From: Saccoglossus kowalevskii
Lineage: Eukaryota; Hemichordata; Enteropneusta; Harrimaniidae
Assembly: GCF_000003605.2 (NCBI RefSeq)
Contig: NW_003152254.1
Location: 338,159-402,158, forward strand
Direction: 5' to 3'
Length of the DNA: 64,000 bases
Shown: in pieces, positions 60,317-64,000 of the stretch
Layout of the letters: every line of letters begins with the position of its first letter
How positions within the stretch are numbered: position 1 is the stretch's first letter
The notes under the pieces: model-generated
Databases searched by the model: none
Seen by the model: only the letters and a program-made list of their open reading frames with translations
What the model was told of the DNA's origin: nothing
Made by a program: the position numbers and the translations under genes

Positions 60317-62224
60317 CTACAACAAAATGAAACCTGTATATCGTCACCAGGCTTGGCAGAACGCATGTCGCGTGTGAAGTTAAAATGGGAGGGTCGTCAC
60401 ATGCGCACGCGCGGGAATTGAGTCCCAAGCGACGATAACAACACACGCTAAAAACGCAAAGGCTCATGGGTAAACAATGACACGCTATGGCCATCTGACG
60501 CATGCGCAGGTGACGACTCGCCCGCTTTAAATGAGATTCACGTAAGAATTTGACATAATGGGCAAATTGTGAAACTCATATCGACTGTGAAAACATGTTG
60601 GCAAGGAAACGACAATTATTCAAGGATATTTCAGTCGAATTCAAGCTTGCATCTAGTGCGCTTGCTACTGAGAGTATACGTTTTTATTTTAAATAAATTA
60701 ATATTATTAATAATAATAATAACAATAACGACATTTATAAGTTACATCACCCAGTAAAGCAAAGACTATTCCCCTTGTCAATGATCTTTAACCCCCTCCT
60801 CATAGAATTGACTGTTCTCATTTTCAATTTTCATTGCCAAGCGCCGTAGTATTTAATGTGAAACAAGGTGTTCTCAGTAAATATAAACAACTCAATCTTC
60901 AAGGGGGTGAACAACATAGATACGTTTTGTTTTAACAATACTAATGTTATACAATATAAGTACATAAATAATTAAAATAGAACCCCCGTCCCATGTATTG
61001 CGACGTATACGTACTTATGATTACAGATGCCGACTTCTTGAGTTCTATCTCAGGTTCCTGGTAAGATTCACATTTGAGGATAGCTCCATTGTCAGATTTC
61101 CGTGGCGTAAACTGCAACGTGTTGATCGTGTTGAATGAGCCATCCGAACTTTCTTCATAGGTTTCGACGGTCTCCATCAACTCTTCGTCATCCTTGTACC
61201 ATCTCAATTTGGCTACCGGTTTGGCCCGTGAAGCTCGACATATTAAAGTCTGTGGTTCATCCGGTGGGAAATACTTGACGACCTGTTCGCCTTCTGGACC
61301 TTCTCCGAGCCCGAATATTGATACTTGGTCCACGATCTCTGCACAAATGTACAAATATACTTAATTGAAAAAAAGAGAATCTGATTCGTCCATCTATGAA
61401 TCAATTCTCGTAAAACTGTCAAATAATATAGTTATGTCGCGAAAGCTGATTATATATCCAAGAGTCTGACTATATCTCGGTATAAATATTGCAATATCTT
61501 ATTATATCGCGGACTATGACTATATTTTTGGAATTGGTTGTATTGCGATATGATATCGCGAGGGATCGCGAGATCGAATCATATGATCTCATTCTGACTC
61601 TTTATCAGGGAATATTGAAACATAAATCACTCGATGAAATAACTCCCATATCCCCTCACTTGAAACTACGACACGATCTCAGAGGAACGAATTTTGTATA
61701 TTCGTCTGTAGTATGAGCTGTTCTCTCGCACTAAATTATGACGTGAAAAGAGATCTGCAAACAATAAGATTATCGCGATAGTACGAGATCATACTAACGT
61801 GTGATGTGCGAGTTTCTCGTGTGATAAATTCATTGTATGGACTTACTGCTGATATACACTTTAGTATTTCCGAGTCCCTCCTCTTTTGCAACGTAGTAAT
61901 TAACCTCACACGTGTACACGCCCTCATCGGCAAGTTCAAGCCTGGTGATTTCTATGTCACCCTGTTCACCGAGCATCCCATCACCCCTTGCGGGCCCTGC
62001 TCTTCCGGCGTACGTTCCATAAACCTCGGCATCTTCCCTGTCCACCATGCTAAGCACGTGTTCCATGTGCGTGTCGCCCTCACGTGTCTTGTACCATTGG
62101 ACGAGTCGTCGCAACGAATGTTCGGAAGCTTCTGGAAATCGGCATTGAAGGGTAAGCGTACGATCAACCACTCCTTGTACTTCCGGCAAGGTTTCGACTT
62201 GTAGAGCGGTTACTACTGACAGAG
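60243..62224 (-). CDS. Gene F: V-C2 surface protein, probable GPI anchor; first exon outside the window or not seen
   Basis: Exons 61847-62224 (V), 61015-61338 (C2) and 60243-60316 (tail) are phase 1 with GT-AG introns of 508 and 698 bp. The V exon opens with the end of a signal peptide (ALSVVTA before LQVETLPE). V domain: LTLQCRFPEAS, VQWYKT, LADEGVYTCEVNYY and G strand GLGNTKVYIS. It carries a 7-8 residue insertion with an RGD tripeptide between the D and E strands. C2 domain: LICRASRAKPVAKLRWYKDD and AILKCESYQEPE. The tail reads SGAASSATSASLLMLSVVVG then YLSS and stop, a GPI-type signal. It pairs with gene E by domain and tail sequence. No suitable first exon occurs up to 64000, which matches the 1-4 kb first introns of its paralogues. 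Confidence 0.85.
60380..60530. mobile_element. TTAA-family MITE, copy 7
   Basis: TTAA at both edges, with intact ends, inside gene F intron 3. It lacks the short GACGCTTGTTTG block just after ATGGGTA. Absent from the paralogous gene E intron (129 bp), so it inserted after that duplication. Confidence 0.78.
61015..61338 (-). CDS. Gene F C2-type Ig exon
   Basis: The acceptor is CATTTGTGCAG and the donor GTACGT, the same unusual donor as in gene E. 108 residues starting KIVDQVSIFGLGEG. Confidence 0.9.
61847..62224 (-). CDS. Gene F V-type Ig exon with RGD insertion
   Basis: The acceptor is TTATCCCCCACAG and the donor GTAAGT. 126 residues, the longest V exon of the six. The extra residues GPARGDGM follow YAGRA. 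The codons for Arg-Gly-Asp are at 61980-61988. Confidence 0.9.
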
Positions 62225-64000
62225 CTGTGGGGGATAACAAATAAAAAAAAAATCAAGAAGAAAGAGTGATGTGTAACGTTTAAAAGTCTAGACGGTAGGG
62301 GTATTGTACACCTCCCCGGTATCAATTATTTATTATCTTAGTTTCCTGACTTTATTTTGTGAAATCTATTAAAGTATTGTGGTTCGTGGCTGATTCTTGT
62401 TTTATCCATTCATGTTGCGCCCTCTAGCATGAAAACGTTGAGATGACGTAAAAACTTCAAGTTGACGTTGAGAAGTTAAATCGGCATCTAAAAAACAATG
62501 CCGTTTAAAACAATTGTGTTTGTTCGCTCCACGTTAAGCAATCTTTTGAAAACATTATCCACTGCAAATCAATAAAATAGCAACGATGTGAACAGACTCC
62601 CCCCCCCCTCCCCCTGCCTACGCCTCAAATGCGCTTCACAACACAGATCATTAATGACATCTAGTCCCTGGCGTTCAGTCGCCATACCAAATTAAAAAGT
62701 TAGTCCACATACGTCGCTCCGATAAAGAGTTAGAGACAAATACACGGTTATTTATTACTGTTTACATAGCATGTGGTAACCTTCACGTTCGGGTCACGAG
62801 ATGAAGCAGTTCTCGCGTTAATGTATAACTTATTTGTCTATATAGGAATGACATATAGCAAAGTTACGAGGCCAACCAGGATGCTGAGTTACGAGCTTTC
62901 GAACAAACGATTCGCCATTGATCATGCTTCCGTTCGATACTTCGGCGGTATATGATTTAATACTTGTTGCCTCATCTATTTTGCTGTTTTCAACTATACC
63001 TCTTCACGAGACGGTGTGAACGCAGTGACATACACTAACAATTGTTTTCTGTCTGAAATAGTATTATGAAAGAACCTGGTTGCTTCGGAAAGTCCGACAT
63101 ACAATTTTTTCGAAATGCGTGAATTATGACGAATTACAATTTTATTTATTTGTTAATTATGGAAAGATATATGTAAACAAACTATAACCAACATTGCATC
63201 ATTTTAAATGTCATTTCGCCCTCAACAATATCACCCTCCATACATACCAGAAACAATAAATACAATTCAATTGATAAAATCCAAATTGTTGCTTATATTG
63301 TTTCATATTACAAACAAAATCAATCATTTGCATTTATGTCAACAAATACCTCCTCGCTAAATTTACAAATATAAGTGTTATAACCACACAACCTACCCAA
63401 TTGGGGACGTTCATGTTTACGCGTTTACAAATATATTGAGTTTTGGACATCCCAATTTGACCAAAAAAACTGATGATGATATCATAATCATTATCGATTG
63501 CGAGAGTTTGCGGGATGGGACAGTTGTCAGTTACAACCCGTTGCTGCTACTGTAAATTCGCCGCGTTGCGTTAAATGTGTTAAATTCGTGAAAAATATAG
63601 TCACATTGTTCGTTTACATTTACATCATCAATTTGATAACGGAGATACGACAGTAGGAAGACGTTTTTTATGAAACACAGCTAAATTAAACTAATTTTGA
63701 CCTCGCCTGCTAGTGACGTCATTGTGTATGGCACTTCACCAGTGAGAGTAAGTGACGTAGTGCATCCGTCCAAAGTTCACTACTGTGCACAGAATTTACA
63801 GCGCCGCCATTTTCACGTTAAAAACACTCACTCCATCTGTAGTCTGCACAAGATTAAAACATGAACTCCAGTGGAAAAAAAAAATATAGTTTTAGTCAAG
63901 GTGGTGTAAATTGACACTCACTAGATTTAAATTCTGACCAATATCTGACAAATCACGAGAAACAGCACTTTTTGTTGAATTGTACGGTGCCTTAGCAAGT
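62225..64000. other. Upstream of gene F V exon; no exon recognised
   Basis: AT-rich sequence with short ORFs. No hydrophobic ATG exon with a phase-1 donor was found on the minus strand. One TGACGTCA occurs at 63714-63721. Probably part of gene F intron 1. Confidence 0.45.

Noticed and set aside
63714-63735. Possible gene F first exon around MTSLAG on the minus strand
   Set aside because: No GT donor follows in phase 1 and the peptide is too short to be a signal start.

Overview
The window is eukaryotic, metazoan genomic DNA. It is AT-rich, with small exons separated by GT-AG introns, cell-surface immunoglobulin (Ig) domains, a decayed LINE, MITEs, many satellites and one assembly gap of N (39438-40233). 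The Ig domain types and the repeat landscape suggest an invertebrate, most likely a deuterostome such as amphioxus, hemichordate or echinoderm. I cannot name the species from the sequence.

The main content is a head-to-tail cluster of six paralogous genes, all on the minus strand, named A to F here from left to right. Each follows one plan: a very short first exon (start of a signal peptide), a V-type Ig exon (360-378 nt), a CD80-like C2-type Ig exon (318-330 nt) and a 74-83 nt last exon. The last exon encodes a small-residue triplet plus a hydrophobic C-terminus, which looks like a GPI-anchor signal (or a membrane span with almost no cytoplasmic tail). Every internal exon junction is phase 1. 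Gene A (2394-7849), C (27306-35138), D (42305-45036) and E (53503-56619 or 57921) are complete. Gene B (20511-22532) has no recognisable first exon. Gene F (60243-62224) probably has its first exon beyond the right edge. B and C are recent duplicates, and E and F form a second related pair. The predicted products are GPI-linked V-C2 surface receptors or adhesion molecules of about 265 residues. A small, diverging, tandem family of this kind fits recognition (immune-type or allorecognition), but that role is inference.

Layout. 1-2393: no gene seen. 2394-7849: gene A. 7850-20510: 12 kb without a recognised gene, holding palindromic elements, a 22-bp minisatellite, MITE copies and a 20-bp satellite. 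20511-22532: gene B. 22533-27305: no gene recognised. 27306-35138: gene C, whose 4.3-kb first intron holds microsatellites and an opposite-strand ORF encoding a possible type II membrane protein. 35139-42304: mostly a 30-bp satellite with higher-order structure around the N gap. 42305-45036: gene D. 45037-53502: 8.5 kb with a LINE reverse-transcriptase relic. 53503-57921: gene E with two candidate first exons. 57922-60242: dispersed repeats. 60243-62224: gene F. 62225-64000: nothing recognised.

At least eight ~160-bp MITE copies flanked by TTAA are scattered through the window, several inside introns of the Ig genes. The palindrome TGACGTCA occurs 13 times by my count, far more than base composition predicts.
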